From NCBI RefSeq assembly GCF_020165495.1, contig NZ_JAIUIE010000003.1, forward strand, positions 186,001 to 250,000: a DNA stretch of 64,000 bases. Direction: 5' to 3'. Every line of letters starts with the position of its first letter. Position 1 is the stretch's first letter. This DNA is from Mesorhizobium sp. BR1-1-16. GTDB taxonomy: Bacteria; Pseudomonadota; Alphaproteobacteria; Rhizobiales; Kaistiaceae. The notes under the pieces are model-generated. The model saw nothing but the letters and a program-made list of their open reading frames with translations, was not told where the DNA came from and made no database searches. The translations under genes were made by a program, and so were the position numbers. Shown here in pieces: positions 18,990 to 28,824 of the stretch.

Positions 18990-20243
18990 TCAGACCCACT
19001 CACCCTTGCGCATGATCGGCTCGGCGGCGCCCGATGCGGAGACGCCGTCGATATCGACTTCGCCCGAACCGATCATCCAGTCGATATGGATGAGGCTGCG
19101 ATTGGCGCCCTTTTCAGCGAGCTCCTCGACGGTCATCTGGTCGCCGCCACGGATGCATTTGGCATAGGCCTGGCCCAGCGCGATGTGGCAGGCGGCGTTT
19201 TCGTCATAGAGCGTGTTGAAGAACAGCAGCCCGCTGGCCGAGATCGGCGAGGAATGCGGTACCAGCGCCACCTCGCCGAGCCGCGCAGCGCCTTCGTCGG
19301 TCTCGAGTACCTTGCGAAGCACGTTCTCGCCCGACTTGGCCGATGCCTCGACGATACGGCCTTCCTCGAAGCGCACCTGGATCTCGTCGATCAACGTGCC
19401 CTGGTAGGAGAGCGGCTTCGTGCTCGACACGGTGCCGGAGACGCGGTCCTTGTGCGGCGTCGTGAACACTTCCTCGGAGGGGATGTTCGGGTTGCAGATG
19501 ACGCCGTTCTTGGCCGTCGAAGCGCCGCCTTCCCATTCATGATCGTCGGCGAGCCCGACAGTCAGGTCCGTGCCGGGCCCGGTGAAATGCAGCGCATGAT
19601 AGCGCTTGTCGTTCAGCAGCTTGGTGCGTGCATGCAGCGCCTTGTTGTGCTCCGCCCATGCGGCGACCGGATCGACGCGGTCGACGCGCGAGGCGGCGAA
19701 GATCGCCTCCCAGAGCTTGGCGACGGCAACCGTCTCGGCCTCGTCCGGGAACACCGCCTTGGCCCATGACGGCGAGGCATAGGAAACGATGGTCCAGTTG
19801 ATGTCGAAGCCGGCGATCAGTTCCAGCGCCGGCTGATAAGCCTTCGAACGGGCGCGGTTGGCACGCGCGACCTTGTCTGGGTCCTGCGCCGAAAGCAGCG
19901 ACGGGTTTTCACCAGCGATCGCAAGGCGCGCGGCGCCGCCGCGGAACGCCGACGCCATGCCCTCATAGAGCCAGGCCGAGGCGACATCGAAGGTGCCATC
20001 CGCAGCGAAGCGGAAGCGCATCAGTGTCGAATCCTCGTCGGTAAACAGCGTCGTCACCAGCGAGGCGCCGGCCCTGTACGCGTGCTCGGTGATGCGGCGC
20101 GCGAGCGGCAGCGCCTCGATCGGCGCCGTCATGACCAGTTCCTGTCCCGGCTGCAGACCGAGCCCGACGCGCACCGCGACCTCGCCGAGGCGATCGAGCT
20201 TCACGTCATGAGTGAGGAAAGGATCGCGATTGATGGCATTCAT
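18990..20243 (-). CDS. Aminopeptidase, M29 family
   Basis: Metallo-aminopeptidase of 417 residues, AmpS/thermophilic aminopeptidase type, cytoplasmic. The metal-binding region is seen in GTDLTVGLADDHEWEGG and NIPSEEVFTTPHKD. The final third holds LGEVALVPHSSPIS, FNTLYDENAACHIALGQAY and HIDWMIGSGEVDIDG, the usual M29 conserved blocks. It releases N-terminal residues from short peptides with broad specificity. ATG 20243 has AAGGAG six bases upstream. The 204 bases between this gene and mprF upstream on the window hold several GAGGCCG words but no gene. Confidence 0.92.
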   Translation of the reverse strand: MNAINRDPFLTHDVKLDRLGEVAVRVGLGLQPGQELVMTAPIEALPLARRITEHAYRAGASLVTTLFTDEDSTLMRFRFAADGTFDVASAWLYEGMASAFRGGAARLAIAGENPSLLSAQDPDKVARANRARSKAYQPALELIAGFDINWTIVSYASPSWAKAVFPDEAETVAVAKLWEAIFAASRVDRVDPVAAWAEHNKALHARTKLLNDKRYHALHFTGPGTDLTVGLADDHEWEGGASTAKNGVICNPNIPSEEVFTTPHKDRVSGTVSSTKPLSYQGTLIDEIQVRFEEGRIVEASAKSGENVLRKVLETDEGAARLGEVALVPHSSPISASGLLFFNTLYDENAACHIALGQAYAKCIRGGDQMTVEELAEKGANRSLIHIDWMIGSGEVDIDGVSASGAAEPIMRKGEWV

Positions 20244-20344
20244 GGATGACTCCTTGGATCGCGGCGGCAGGCCCTGCGGGGATCAGCCCCGGTGTCGTGC
20301 CTGGCGGCTCGTGGGCGCGAGATATTGCCTGTGCCCGCCCGGCG

Positions 20345-21775
20345 TCAAGTGCGCGGCGCCGCGGCGCTTTCACGATGTCGATGGCGGCTGACAACGGCGC
20401 CGGCGTCGCGCGGCAAAGAGAGGCTGTCATAGAGCCCCATCAATCCCAGCACCCCGATGATCAGGAAGGCGTAGCGGAAATCGACGAGGCCGAGCGTCTC
20501 GGCGCCAGGCGTCGCGAAACTATCCGCGAAGCGCAGCGCCACGGCGCCGATGGCGATGCCGAGGCCGAAGGTGATCTGCTGGATGAGGCTGAACAGCATA
20601 TTGGCGCCGGCCATCTTTGGCTGTGGCACGTCGACGAAGGCCAGCGTATTGATCGCCGTGAACTGCATCGAGCGAGCCGCGCCGCTGACGACGAACAGCC
20701 CCGCGATGATCCATCCGGGGGTCGCCGGCGTCAGGAAGGCGCAGGCCACCATCGTCGCAACGAACACGAGCCCGTTGCCGATCAGCGTCGTGCGGAAGCC
20801 GAAGCTGCGAAGCACAAGGCTTGTCAGCGGCTTCATGCCGAGATTGCCGGCGAACAGGGCAAGCACATAGAGCCCGGCCTGGAACGGATCGAGCCCGAAG
20901 CCCAGCTGCAGCAGAAGCGGCAACAGGAATGGCACCGCACTCACTGCCGTTCGGAACAGCGAGCCACCCTTCATGGTGACCGCGAAGGTCTGGATCGACA
21001 CGGCGGAGAGATCGGGCACCGGATGCGGATGACGCCCGGCGTGGCGCCACGCCGCTACTCCGAAGATGAGGCTCGCGATCAGGATGGCGGCACCAATCAC
21101 TCCCTGCTGCGCCGATTGCCCGATCAGCTCCAGGCCATACATCAGGCCGGCGCAGGCAAGGCTCGTATAGAGGAAGCCGAACCAGTCGAAGCTTGGCCGA
21201 TCGCCAGTCCGATCATTCGGGATCAGCCAGAACGACAGCGCCAGCGCGACGATGCCGATCGGCACGTTGAGAATGAAGATCCAGTGCCACGAGGCATAGG
21301 TGGTGATGAAGCCGCCGAGCGGCGGGCCGAGGATCGGTGCCGAGAGTGCGGGCCAGGTCAGCGTAGCGATGGCGCGCATCAATTCGGTTTTCGAGGTATT
21401 GCGCAGCACCACAAGCCGGCCAACCGGCACCATCATGGCCCCGCCCATGCCTTGCAGCACGCGCGCCAGCGTGAAGGAGAGGACGCTATCGCTGATGGCG
21501 CAGAAGACGGAGGCGATCGTGAACACTGCGACGGCCGAAGCAAAGACAGTCCGCGCGCCGAAGCGGTCGGCCATCCAGCCGCTCGCCGGAATGAAGATCG
21601 CGAGCGTCAGCATATAGGCCGACATGCCGATGTTGAGATCGACCGGCTGCACACCGAACGAACGCGCCATCGCCGGCAGCGAGGTGGCGATCACCGTCCC
21701 GTCGAGGTTCTCCATGAAGAACGCACCGGCGACGAGAAACGCGATCAGGGTCGATTTGGGAACGGTGGATGTCAT
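20345..21775 (-). CDS. DHA2-type MFS multidrug transporter
   Basis: Inner-membrane drug:H+ antiporter of about 476 residues of the EmrB-like DHA2 branch. The helix-1 motif FFMENLDGTVIATSLP and the loop motif GWMADRFGARTVF (motif A) are present. Antiporter motif C appears as GPPLGGFIT. At least 12 helices can be traced. No periplasmic adaptor (EmrA-like) gene is adjacent, so it may act alone. I chose ATG 21775, which places helix 1 right after a short polar N-terminus. An in-frame ATG at 21838 would add 21 residues and has no ribosome site. It ends 101 bases before the aminopeptidase start and follows the M81 peptidase gene on the same strand. Confidence 0.85.
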   Translation of the reverse strand: MTSTVPKSTLIAFLVAGAFFMENLDGTVIATSLPAMARSFGVQPVDLNIGMSAYMLTLAIFIPASGWMADRFGARTVFASAVAVFTIASVFCAISDSVLSFTLARVLQGMGGAMMVPVGRLVVLRNTSKTELMRAIATLTWPALSAPILGPPLGGFITTYASWHWIFILNVPIGIVALALSFWLIPNDRTGDRPSFDWFGFLYTSLACAGLMYGLELIGQSAQQGVIGAAILIASLIFGVAAWRHAGRHPHPVPDLSAVSIQTFAVTMKGGSLFRTAVSAVPFLLPLLLQLGFGLDPFQAGLYVLALFAGNLGMKPLTSLVLRSFGFRTTLIGNGLVFVATMVACAFLTPATPGWIIAGLFVVSGAARSMQFTAINTLAFVDVPQPKMAGANMLFSLIQQITFGLGIAIGAVALRFADSFATPGAETLGLVDFRYAFLIIGVLGLMGLYDSLSLPRDAGAVVSRHRHRESAAAPRT

Positions 21776-21876
21776 CGGCAAGGGCGGGGCATTGACCGCA
21801 CTTCCTTCGCGCGTTCCGGTCCGCCACACAAGCGGCAATGCATAATCGAACGTTCCGGGTCCGTCGGTTCAGAAGG

Positions 21877-23316
21877 TCAGCGCTGGCGCCCTGCCCTTGC
21901 CGAAACCTCCACCACCGGCGCATAGGCGAAATCGCGCTCGAACGGAAATATCGGCCGCTGGCGGCGGCTGTTGCCGATCCGCGGGATATCCTGATCGACG
22001 ACGCCCTCGCTGAGCGCCATCAGGTTCGGATTGGCGATCGGGCCGAGATCCGGCGAGAGATAGCCAGACTTCACGACCACCAGATCGAAATCCGCCGGAT
22101 GAAAACCGAACCGCGCGAAGTCCGCGATGTCATGGAACGGACGTCGCCGCGCGGTGAGGATGATCGTCGCGGTCCCCGTTCGGACAACCGCTTCGCGTCG
22201 GGGGCCTTCCGCTTCGAGCAATGCGACGACCTCGGCCTCGATCGAGACCGGCTCGCTTGACGGATCGAGCGTGCCGCCGACCTGGAGCCATAGCCGCGCG
22301 CCGATCCCGGCGCGATAGGCCGCCTCGGTCGCCGGACGGTCGGCGATGCCGGCGAAGAGTGCGCTGCCCCGGCCCTGCGCGAGAAAGGCGGCGAGCACAT
22401 CCGCCCTGTCGCCGACGCCGCCGCCGGTCGGGTTGTCGCCGGAATCGGCCAGGATCACCGGGCGGGTCGCCGACGCATTGGCGAGCGCGAGGCATTCATC
22501 GACCGAAGTGGTGACAGGCCCGAAGGCGAATGCCTCGCGCGCCTCGAAATAAGCGGCGGCAAGCTTTTCCGCCTCAGTTGCCATTGCGGCGCGATCGTCC
22601 CCGGTCAGGATGATCGAGGCGGTGGCGCGCGGCTCATCGGCCCACACATAGCCGACCATGATCGAGGCATCGAAAATGCCGGACACCGCGTCGACAGCCG
22701 GCAACCGCGCATAGAGCGACCGCGCCGGCTCGTCGACCGTGCTGGTCCGCTCACCCGGCAGCAGCACCGGAACCTTGGCCCAGACGACGAAGGGATCGAT
22801 CTCGCCATTCAGCCGGCGATGGAGCATGGCGAGCGCGCGCCGCTTGGTCTCGGTGACATCGATATGCGGTGCCGTGCGATAGGCCGAGAACATGTCGATC
22901 GCGTCGATCACCCGCTGGCTGACATTGCCATGCAGATCATAGCTGACGGAGATCGGACAATCGGGGCCGACCACTTCGCGGGCTGCCGCACACCAGTCGC
23001 CCTCGCAGTCATCCATGCCGTCGACCTTCATCGCGCCATGCATCGCAAGATAGAGCCCGTCGATCGGCAGCGCCGCTGCGAGCCGCTCGAGAAACTCGGC
23101 ACGAAACGCCTCATAGGTGGCGCGCTCGACCGGGCCACCGGGGATCGTCCGCGCATGCAGCGTCGGCGCGACGTCCCAGTCCCATTCGGCGAGACAGGCG
23201 AAGTCTTCGGCCCCGGTCAGTTCGGCTCCGCGCAGCACCGTGAAATCGTCAGACGTCGCGAGAAGCGGATTGTAGGTCGAGCATTCGGTATGAATGCCGC
23301 CGACAGCGATCTTCAT
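21877..23316 (-). CDS. M81-family metallopeptidase (MlrC-like), copy 1
   Basis: Zinc enzyme of 479 residues related to MlrC, the linearised-microcystin peptidase. The predicted metal ligands are Asp127 and His129 (SYDLHGN) and His151 (APHIDVT). The AMHGAMKVDGMDDCEGD block at 91-107 and DSGDNPTGGGVGD also match the family. No signal peptide is present, so it acts in the cytoplasm. ATG 23316 overlaps the stop of the GH20 hexosaminidase gene as ATGA, which indicates translational coupling. The same operon region encodes a second, quite different M81 protein at 31904-33403. The natural substrate of most M81 proteins is unknown; a small peptide or acylated amino acid released after sugar hydrolysis is my inference. 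Confidence 0.88.
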   Translation of the reverse strand: MKIAVGGIHTECSTYNPLLATSDDFTVLRGAELTGAEDFACLAEWDWDVAPTLHARTIPGGPVERATYEAFRAEFLERLAAALPIDGLYLAMHGAMKVDGMDDCEGDWCAAAREVVGPDCPISVSYDLHGNVSQRVIDAIDMFSAYRTAPHIDVTETKRRALAMLHRRLNGEIDPFVVWAKVPVLLPGERTSTVDEPARSLYARLPAVDAVSGIFDASIMVGYVWADEPRATASIILTGDDRAAMATEAEKLAAAYFEAREAFAFGPVTTSVDECLALANASATRPVILADSGDNPTGGGVGDRADVLAAFLAQGRGSALFAGIADRPATEAAYRAGIGARLWLQVGGTLDPSSEPVSIEAEVVALLEAEGPRREAVVRTGTATIILTARRRPFHDIADFARFGFHPADFDLVVVKSGYLSPDLGPIANPNLMALSEGVVDQDIPRIGNSRRQRPIFPFERDFAYAPVVEVSARAGRQR

Positions 23317-25349
23317 GCGCCGTCTCCCGTTGCGTCCTGCCAGCCATAGAGGATCGGCATCAGCCCCGCGATGGAGCGGAAGCGCTCCCAAGATTTATCG
23401 GTGGCGCGCGTCCAGCCGCTTTCGGCGATTGCGGAAAGGCGCGGAAAGACAAGGCGGTCGAAGATGGCGCGATCGGCCATCGGTTCGGACCAGATACAGG
23501 CCTGGATGCCAAGGAAATGCGCCTGCTGCGCCTCGCTCCAGCCGGCGGTCGGATCGAAGCGATAGGTCTTTTCCGGGCTCGAATAGCCCGCCCAACCGGC
23601 GCCGGGCTCCGACCAGTCGGTCGCCTGGGACATATCGAGATAATAAGCCTGTCCCGGCGAGACGACGATGTCGTAGCCCTCGCCGGCGAGTTCCGCCGAA
23701 ACCTCGTGGTTGCGCCACCCGACGAGATAGACCTTGGCCTTGTCGATGACATGGCCATGCGCGGCCTCTTCCCAGCCGCCGGTGATGCAGCCGCGCGAGG
23801 CGAGAAATTTCTGGATGCGGGCGAGGAATTCGGCCTGCAGGACGGCCGCGCCCGAACCCTCGATCTCGTCGGCGCCGTGATGGTTGGTGACGACATTGTT
23901 CCGCTTGGCATGCGCTTCCGCCGCGGCCTTACCGGCTATGCTTTCCAGCCGCGCAAGCGCGATCGGCGACCCCGACCAGGCGCCGATCGGCACTTCATCG
24001 GCACCGATATGGACGATCTTGTCGGGGAAGAGCGCGATGATCTCGTCGAAGATCGTCTCGAGGATGGCGTAGGTCTCCTCGCGCGCCGGATTGAGGCAGT
24101 TGTTCGGGAAGCCCTGCACCGAGAAATACTCGCCGCTCTCGCCGGGATCGCGCAGCTCGGGGATCGCCTTCAGCATCGCATAGCAGTGACCGGGGATATC
24201 AATCTCCGGCACCACCGTGACGCCGAGCGACTTCGCATAGGCGACGATCTCGCGGATCGCCGCCTTGGTGTAGTAGCCGCCGGTCTTCTGCGGCCCGGTA
24301 CCCAGCAAGGGCGGCAAAGCGAGACCATGGCCGCGCCAGGCACCGATCTCCGTCAGAGCCGGATAAGCGTCGATCTCGATGCGCCAGGCCTCGTCATCGG
24401 AGAGATGCCAATGGAAGCGGTTCATCTTGTTCCAGGCGAGGATGCGGATCAGCGCCTTGATCTCACCGGTCGAATAGAACTGCCTGCTGACATCGAGATG
24501 GGTGCCGCGCCATGAAAGCGCCGGCGCATCGGCGATCATGCCCGAAGCCGGGAACAGGAACGTCGCGGGATGACGCAGCGCGCCGCGCAGCATCTGGCCG
24601 AGCGTGATCAGGCCATAGAGATAGCCGCCCTCCGAGCCTGCCGTGACGACGATGCCGTTCGGCGCGAAGTCGAGACGATAGCCTTCGCTGGAGATCCCCT
24701 TCCCGGCCTCGAAGGCTACCGGAAGTCCACCTTCCGACACCGGTCGCACCAGAGCATCGCCCGGGAACAGCGCATCCGACAGAGCCATGAAGCTGGCGGC
24801 CGCGGCCGCCGCTGCACCGCCGGATGCCTGGAGCGCCAGGCCCGCCGGGGTCGGCGCACGGCCGCTGATCCGGACATCCGCCGGCCACGGGATCACCGAG
24901 ACGGAAACCGGCGCGCTGACCGGAACGGGATAGACCACCGCGCCGCGCTTCAGCGGCGCGTTGTCGCCGCGGGCCTTCGTCGCCGCGACGCCCACCGGCG
25001 CCGTGCTGCCATCGGCGAAGGCGAGATAGGCGGCCGCCGCGCCATCGCTCCAATGGCGCAGCGGGTAGGAAAGCCCGTGCACCGTGACGGTCCAGGTGGC
25101 GCCGGGCGCCAGCACGAACCCTTCCGGTGGTTCAAATTCAGAGTGATTGGAAAGCCGCTCGACCAGAACGCCACCCTCGATCTCAGCCGCCGGATCGATC
25201 CGGGCCGGCCCGCTGACGCAGAGGCGAAACCCGCTGACGGGCCCGTCGGAGCGGTTGGTCAGCTTCAGCGTATAGGCAAGCGCCACACCCTCGGCGGGCG
25301 GTGTCCATTCGGTTTCGAGACGGAAAGCGGCGCGCGGGGGAAGGGTCAT
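23313..25349 (-). CDS. Beta-N-acetylhexosaminidase, GH20 family, cytoplasmic
   Basis: Exo-hexosaminidase of 678 residues removing terminal beta-linked GlcNAc or GalNAc. An N-terminal beta-sandwich (about 1-140, CHB_HEX-like) and a GH20b-like region (about 150-270) precede the catalytic barrel. Key blocks are FHWHLSDDEAWRIEI (312-326), VPEIDIPGHC and KIVHIGADEVP with the catalytic pair Asp451-Glu452. Canonical enzymes mostly have HIGGDE; here the second Gly is Ala. There is no signal peptide or lipobox, so it must act on imported oligosaccharides, consistent with the ABC importer encoded upstream in the same run. Its stop overlaps the start of M81 copy 1. Confidence 0.92.
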   Translation of the reverse strand: MTLPPRAAFRLETEWTPPAEGVALAYTLKLTNRSDGPVSGFRLCVSGPARIDPAAEIEGGVLVERLSNHSEFEPPEGFVLAPGATWTVTVHGLSYPLRHWSDGAAAAYLAFADGSTAPVGVAATKARGDNAPLKRGAVVYPVPVSAPVSVSVIPWPADVRISGRAPTPAGLALQASGGAAAAAAASFMALSDALFPGDALVRPVSEGGLPVAFEAGKGISSEGYRLDFAPNGIVVTAGSEGGYLYGLITLGQMLRGALRHPATFLFPASGMIADAPALSWRGTHLDVSRQFYSTGEIKALIRILAWNKMNRFHWHLSDDEAWRIEIDAYPALTEIGAWRGHGLALPPLLGTGPQKTGGYYTKAAIREIVAYAKSLGVTVVPEIDIPGHCYAMLKAIPELRDPGESGEYFSVQGFPNNCLNPAREETYAILETIFDEIIALFPDKIVHIGADEVPIGAWSGSPIALARLESIAGKAAAEAHAKRNNVVTNHHGADEIEGSGAAVLQAEFLARIQKFLASRGCITGGWEEAAHGHVIDKAKVYLVGWRNHEVSAELAGEGYDIVVSPGQAYYLDMSQATDWSEPGAGWAGYSSPEKTYRFDPTAGWSEAQQAHFLGIQACIWSEPMADRAIFDRLVFPRLSAIAESGWTRATDKSWERFRSIAGLMPILYGWQDATGDGA

Positions 25350-25388
25350 GCTGGTCTCACTGTCGTGAATGTCTTGAAGAAGAACGCG

Positions 25389-26255
25389 TCAATCGCCGAG
25401 CGGCTGGGTATCGTCGCCGTCGCGATTGATCATGAGCTGATGCTTGATCCGCCGCATGCTTTCGATGGCGCGGCCCTGCATGCGGGTCGCGACGGTCTGC
25501 GCAACGGCATCGATCATCGCAAGAAAGGCGTAGCGCGCCGATGACGGCCGGAGGATGTCGTCCTGTTCAGGCACGTCGATGGCAAGGAGCACATCGGCAT
25601 GCTCAGCAACGGGCGATCCCGGCCGCGTCAGGACGATCCGGTCGAGGTGATACTCGCCGGCGATCGCCAGCGTATTGGCCAGCGGCAGGTTTCGGCCGCT
25701 GGTCGAAGAGGCGATGATCACCGTCCCCTTGGGCGCGCCGGCGGTGCGCATCATCTGCGCCTGGTGATCGATCGAGGAGGTGACGCGGAGGCCGAGCCGG
25801 AACAGCCGCGTCTCCAGCTCGTTCGCGATCATCGACGAAGCGCCGCCCGAGCCGAAGGACAGGATGTAGCTGGAGCCGACGATCTTGTCGGCCGCCGCTT
25901 CGATCGCCAGCGGATCGATCTGCTCGAAGAACGAATAAAGCGTCGTCTGGGCGCAGTTGACGATGTGGCGGGTGATTTCCGTCGCGGTTTCCGGCCCGCT
26001 TGGCGGCACAAGATAGCGCCGCGCGATGAAGCGGCTCTGCGCCAGGCGCACCTTGAAGTCGGCGAAGCTCTGGCATCCGAGCCGGCGGCAGAAGCGCGTC
26101 ACCGTGGGCGGCGACGTATCGGCCCGCGCCGCGAGTTCGACGATCGATGCATTGACCGCCGACTGGACGTCGGACAGCACAAGATCGGCCAGCCGCCGTT
26201 CGGAACGGCTGAAGCTCTCCATATCCGCCTGCAAGAGCCCGACCAGATCGAGCAT
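25389..26255 (-). CDS. RpiR-family transcriptional regulator
   Basis: DNA-binding regulator of 288 residues. An N-terminal helix-turn-helix (about 1-75, ending DTSPPTVTRFCRRLGCQSF) is followed by a SIS sugar-phosphate-binding domain (ILSFGSGGASSMIANEL, VIIASSTSGRN). RpiR proteins respond to phosphorylated sugars or sugar acids. It lies between the ABC ATPase gene and the GH20 gene on the same strand and is the only regulator in the block, so it most likely controls this operon. ATG 26255 was chosen for its position before MLDLVGLLQADM; AGGAGG stands 12 bases upstream. A candidate operator is the inverted repeat at 31863-31883. Confidence 0.88.
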   Translation of the reverse strand: MLDLVGLLQADMESFSRSERRLADLVLSDVQSAVNASIVELAARADTSPPTVTRFCRRLGCQSFADFKVRLAQSRFIARRYLVPPSGPETATEITRHIVNCAQTTLYSFFEQIDPLAIEAAADKIVGSSYILSFGSGGASSMIANELETRLFRLGLRVTSSIDHQAQMMRTAGAPKGTVIIASSTSGRNLPLANTLAIAGEYHLDRIVLTRPGSPVAEHADVLLAIDVPEQDDILRPSSARYAFLAMIDAVAQTVATRMQGRAIESMRRIKHQLMINRDGDDTQPLGD

Positions 26256-26330
26256 GATGACCGAACTCCTCCTAAGACGCGCGCCAAAAAGGCTTTGGAA
26301 CCGCAAGCCCGAGGCGCCGCCGGACCCGTA

Positions 26331-27422
26331 TCAGGCGGCGAGCCCGACCGCGAGGCCCGCCTCGTCGAACAGATGACAGAGGGCCGGATCGACGCTGACC
26401 TCGATGTCGGTGTCATCAGCGACCGGAGGATCGCCGTCGAACAGCGCGACGAATGTGTCGCCGTTCGGCAGCGGCGCATAGGCGACCGTGTGGATGCCGA
26501 GCCGCTCGATGATGCCGGGCCGGATCGTCAGGCGGAAGCCGCCCGGCGCGTCGAGGCTGAGATGCTCGGGGCGAATGCCGACCTCCAGCCTCTGGCCGAC
26601 GAGAGCGGGGCTGCCGGCCCGCGGCAGGGTGATCAGCCCGAGCGGCCCGAGATCGACCGTGATGCCGGCGCCATCGGCCGCCGTGCAGGTGCCCTGCAGG
26701 AAATTCATTTTGGGATTGCCGATGAAGCCGGCAACGAAGCGATTGGCGGGCCGATGATAGAGGTCGAGCGGCGAGCCGACCTGCTCGATCTGGCCGGCGT
26801 TCAGGACGACGATCTTGTCGGCCATGGTGAGCGCCTCGACCTGATCATGCGTCACATAGATCATCGTCGCGCCGAGCTTCTTGTGCAGGCGTGTCAGCTC
26901 GATCCGCATGTCGGCGCGCAAGGCGGCATCAAGATTGGAGAGCGGCTCGTCGAACAGGAAGATCTTCGGTTCGCGCACGATGGCTCGGCCGATCGCGACG
27001 CGCTGGCGCTGGCCGCCGGAAAGCGTGCCGGGCCGCTGCTGGAGCCGGCTTTCAAGCTGCAGGACACGCGCCGCCTCGGAAACCCGGGTGCGGACCTGAT
27101 CCTCGGGCAGTTTCTCGACGCGCAGCGGAAAGGCGATGTTCTCGTAGACGCTCATATGCGGATAAAGCGCATAGGACTGGAACACCATCGCGATGCCGCG
27201 CTTCACCGGCGGCAGATCGTTGACGGTCTTGCCGGCAATGACGATCTCACCCGACGTGACCTCCTCGAGCCCGGCGATCATGCGCAGCAGCGTGGACTTG
27301 CCACATCCCGAAGGCCCGACGAAAACCACGAACTCGCCCTGCGTGACGTCGAGATCGACGCCCTTGATGACGGCGGTTCCCGCAAAGGACTTCTTCAGGC
27401 TGGACAGCGTGAGTTCGCTCAA
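26331..27422 (-). CDS. Sugar ABC transporter ATP-binding protein (UgpC/MsmK type)
   Basis: ATPase of 363 residues that powers a carbohydrate importer at the inner membrane. Walker [11 protein letters not shown]-loop [13 protein letters not shown], signature [10 protein letters not shown], Walker B IFLFDEP and the switch histidine in YVTHDQ are intact. A C-terminal TOBE/OB-type regulatory domain (about 235-360) includes VGIRPEHL. The start is best placed at TTG 27422, with CCGGAG nine bases upstream, giving the common SELTL N-terminus; the ATG at 27452 lies inside the palindromic repeat region. It is separated from the binding-protein gene by this repeat and followed by the RpiR gene. Confidence 0.92.
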   Translation of the reverse strand: MSELTLSSLKKSFAGTAVIKGVDLDVTQGEFVVFVGPSGCGKSTLLRMIAGLEEVTSGEIVIAGKTVNDLPPVKRGIAMVFQSYALYPHMSVYENIAFPLRVEKLPEDQVRTRVSEAARVLQLESRLQQRPGTLSGGQRQRVAIGRAIVREPKIFLFDEPLSNLDAALRADMRIELTRLHKKLGATMIYVTHDQVEALTMADKIVVLNAGQIEQVGSPLDLYHRPANRFVAGFIGNPKMNFLQGTCTAADGAGITVDLGPLGLITLPRAGSPALVGQRLEVGIRPEHLSLDAPGGFRLTIRPGIIERLGIHTVAYAPLPNGDTFVALFDGDPPVADDTDIEVSVDPALCHLFDEAGLAVGLAA

Positions 27423-27444
27423 GGGACGTTCTCCGGGGAAGAAG

Positions 27445-27541
27445 GCCCTCACCCGCCCTCTCCCGCGAGCGGGAGAGGGGGAAGAAAGGCGTGCGATCCA
27501 AACCGTGTCCCCTCCCCCGCAGCGCGGGAGAGGGCCAAGGT
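27445..27541. repeat. Palindromic interspersed element with two hairpins
   Basis: The first palindrome pairs CCCTCTCCCGC (27456-27466) with GCGGGAGAGGG (27469-27479), an 11-bp perfect stem. The second pairs CCCTCCCCCGC (27510-27520) with GCGGGAGAGGG (27524-27534), with one mismatch. GCCCTCACCC at the left and AAGGTAAGGGTG at the right form a looser outer inverted repeat. Such composite elements are dispersed in many Rhizobiales genomes. It lies directly after the binding-protein gene and before the ATPase gene, so it may stabilise the 3' end of the former or lower expression of the latter. Confidence 0.75.
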
Positions 27542-27549
27542 AAGGGTGC

Positions 27550-28764
27550 TTACTTGAACTGGTCGATCGACCCGGCCGCCTTGGTCAGCGCAGCGGCGGG
27601 CTCCGCGTTGCCGGTCACGACGGACTGGACCATGTCGATCATGGCGTTCTGGAAGCCCTTGTAGTCGAGGAACAGCGGCTCCGGGCCACCGAAGGCGATT
27701 CCGTCGAGGAACGGCTTCCAGCTCGGATCTTCCGAGACCAGCGTATCAACGCCGGCGACGGGACGCAGCGGCGTCAGGCCATGCGTCTTCTCATAGAGGA
27801 ACTGGTTTTCCGGGTTGGTCAGGAGCTTGGCGAGATCGATCGCCTGGTCCTCGACGCCCGTGCCCTTGAACACAGCCATGCTATCGGTGATGAGCAGCGT
27901 ACCGGCGCCCTTGGCCTGCGGTCCGACCGGCAGCGGCGCGACGCCCCACTGAATGTCCTTCGAGACCTGGTTGCGAACCCAGGGCCCGCCCTCGATCATC
28001 GCGACCTTGCCGTCCGAGAACAACTTGATCATGTCGTCCTGGTCATAGGCCGAAGGACCATCTTCGGAGACCGGAACGAGCTTCTTGATGAATTCGAGTG
28101 CCTGCAGGTTCTGCGGGCTGTCGAGCGTGATCTTTCCGTCGGCGTCGATGACCGTGCCGTCATTGGTGTACACGTAATGCAGGAACTGATGCATCGTGTT
28201 GTCCATCGTCTTGGCCGGCAGGCCGTAGCCGGCGATGCCGGTCTTGTCCTTGATGGCCTTGGCGTCGTTATAAAGCTCGTCCCAGGTCGTCGGCGGCTTG
28301 GCGGGGTCCAGGCCGGCCTTCTCGAACAAGGCCTTGTTCCAGAACAGCGCCTTCGTCGAGAAGGCGACCGGAATGCCCCAGGCCTCGTCCTTGAACGTCA
28401 CCGTGTCGACGATATGCGGATAATAGGCGGCCTTCTCGGCGTCCGTCATCGGGATCGGCACGATCAGATCGCTATCGGCGAACTGCTTCAGCGTGCGCGA
28501 GCCGACATAGGCAAGTCCGACCGGCGTGCCGGCGGCGGCGAGCGTCGTGATCTTGTCCTGGCACTGCGCCCAGCCAACGATCTCGACATTGACCTTGAAG
28601 CCCGGATTCTTGGCTTCCCAAGCCTTGATCAGGTCCGGATAGGTCTCGGCGATGGCATCGCCGCACTGGATCATGCTGACCGTCTTGTCCTCCGCGAAGG
28701 CCGAAACGGACATCGTCGAGAGGACGACGGCCGCGCCTGCGAGGAGTGTCCCGTAATGTTTCAT
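27550..28764 (-). CDS. Sugar ABC transporter substrate-binding protein
   Basis: Periplasmic binding protein of 404 residues, family 1 extracellular solute-binding (MalE-like). The signal peptide spans about 1-24 (TMSVSAFAE). The mature protein has the typical [40 protein letters not shown] and [12 protein letters not shown] blocks. Paired cysteines (about 34 and 66) could form a disulphide. ATG 28764 with GAGGG eight bases upstream was preferred over ATG 28779, since it starts the signal peptide with MKHYG. It follows the permease genes and precedes the palindromic element and the ATPase gene. The ligand is not predictable; an amino-sugar oligosaccharide fits the neighbouring GH20 enzyme. Confidence 0.92.
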   Translation of the reverse strand: MKHYGTLLAGAAVVLSTMSVSAFAEDKTVSMIQCGDAIAETYPDLIKAWEAKNPGFKVNVEIVGWAQCQDKITTLAAAGTPVGLAYVGSRTLKQFADSDLIVPIPMTDAEKAAYYPHIVDTVTFKDEAWGIPVAFSTKALFWNKALFEKAGLDPAKPPTTWDELYNDAKAIKDKTGIAGYGLPAKTMDNTMHQFLHYVYTNDGTVIDADGKITLDSPQNLQALEFIKKLVPVSEDGPSAYDQDDMIKLFSDGKVAMIEGGPWVRNQVSKDIQWGVAPLPVGPQAKGAGTLLITDSMAVFKGTGVEDQAIDLAKLLTNPENQFLYEKTHGLTPLRPVAGVDTLVSEDPSWKPFLDGIAFGGPEPLFLDYKGFQNAMIDMVQSVVTGNAEPAAALTKAAGSIDQFK

Positions 28765-28824
28765 TGCTCTTTCCCTCATTGTCTGGCCGCCCCTTTTCCC
28801 GGGACGGTTCGGATGCCTGGACCG

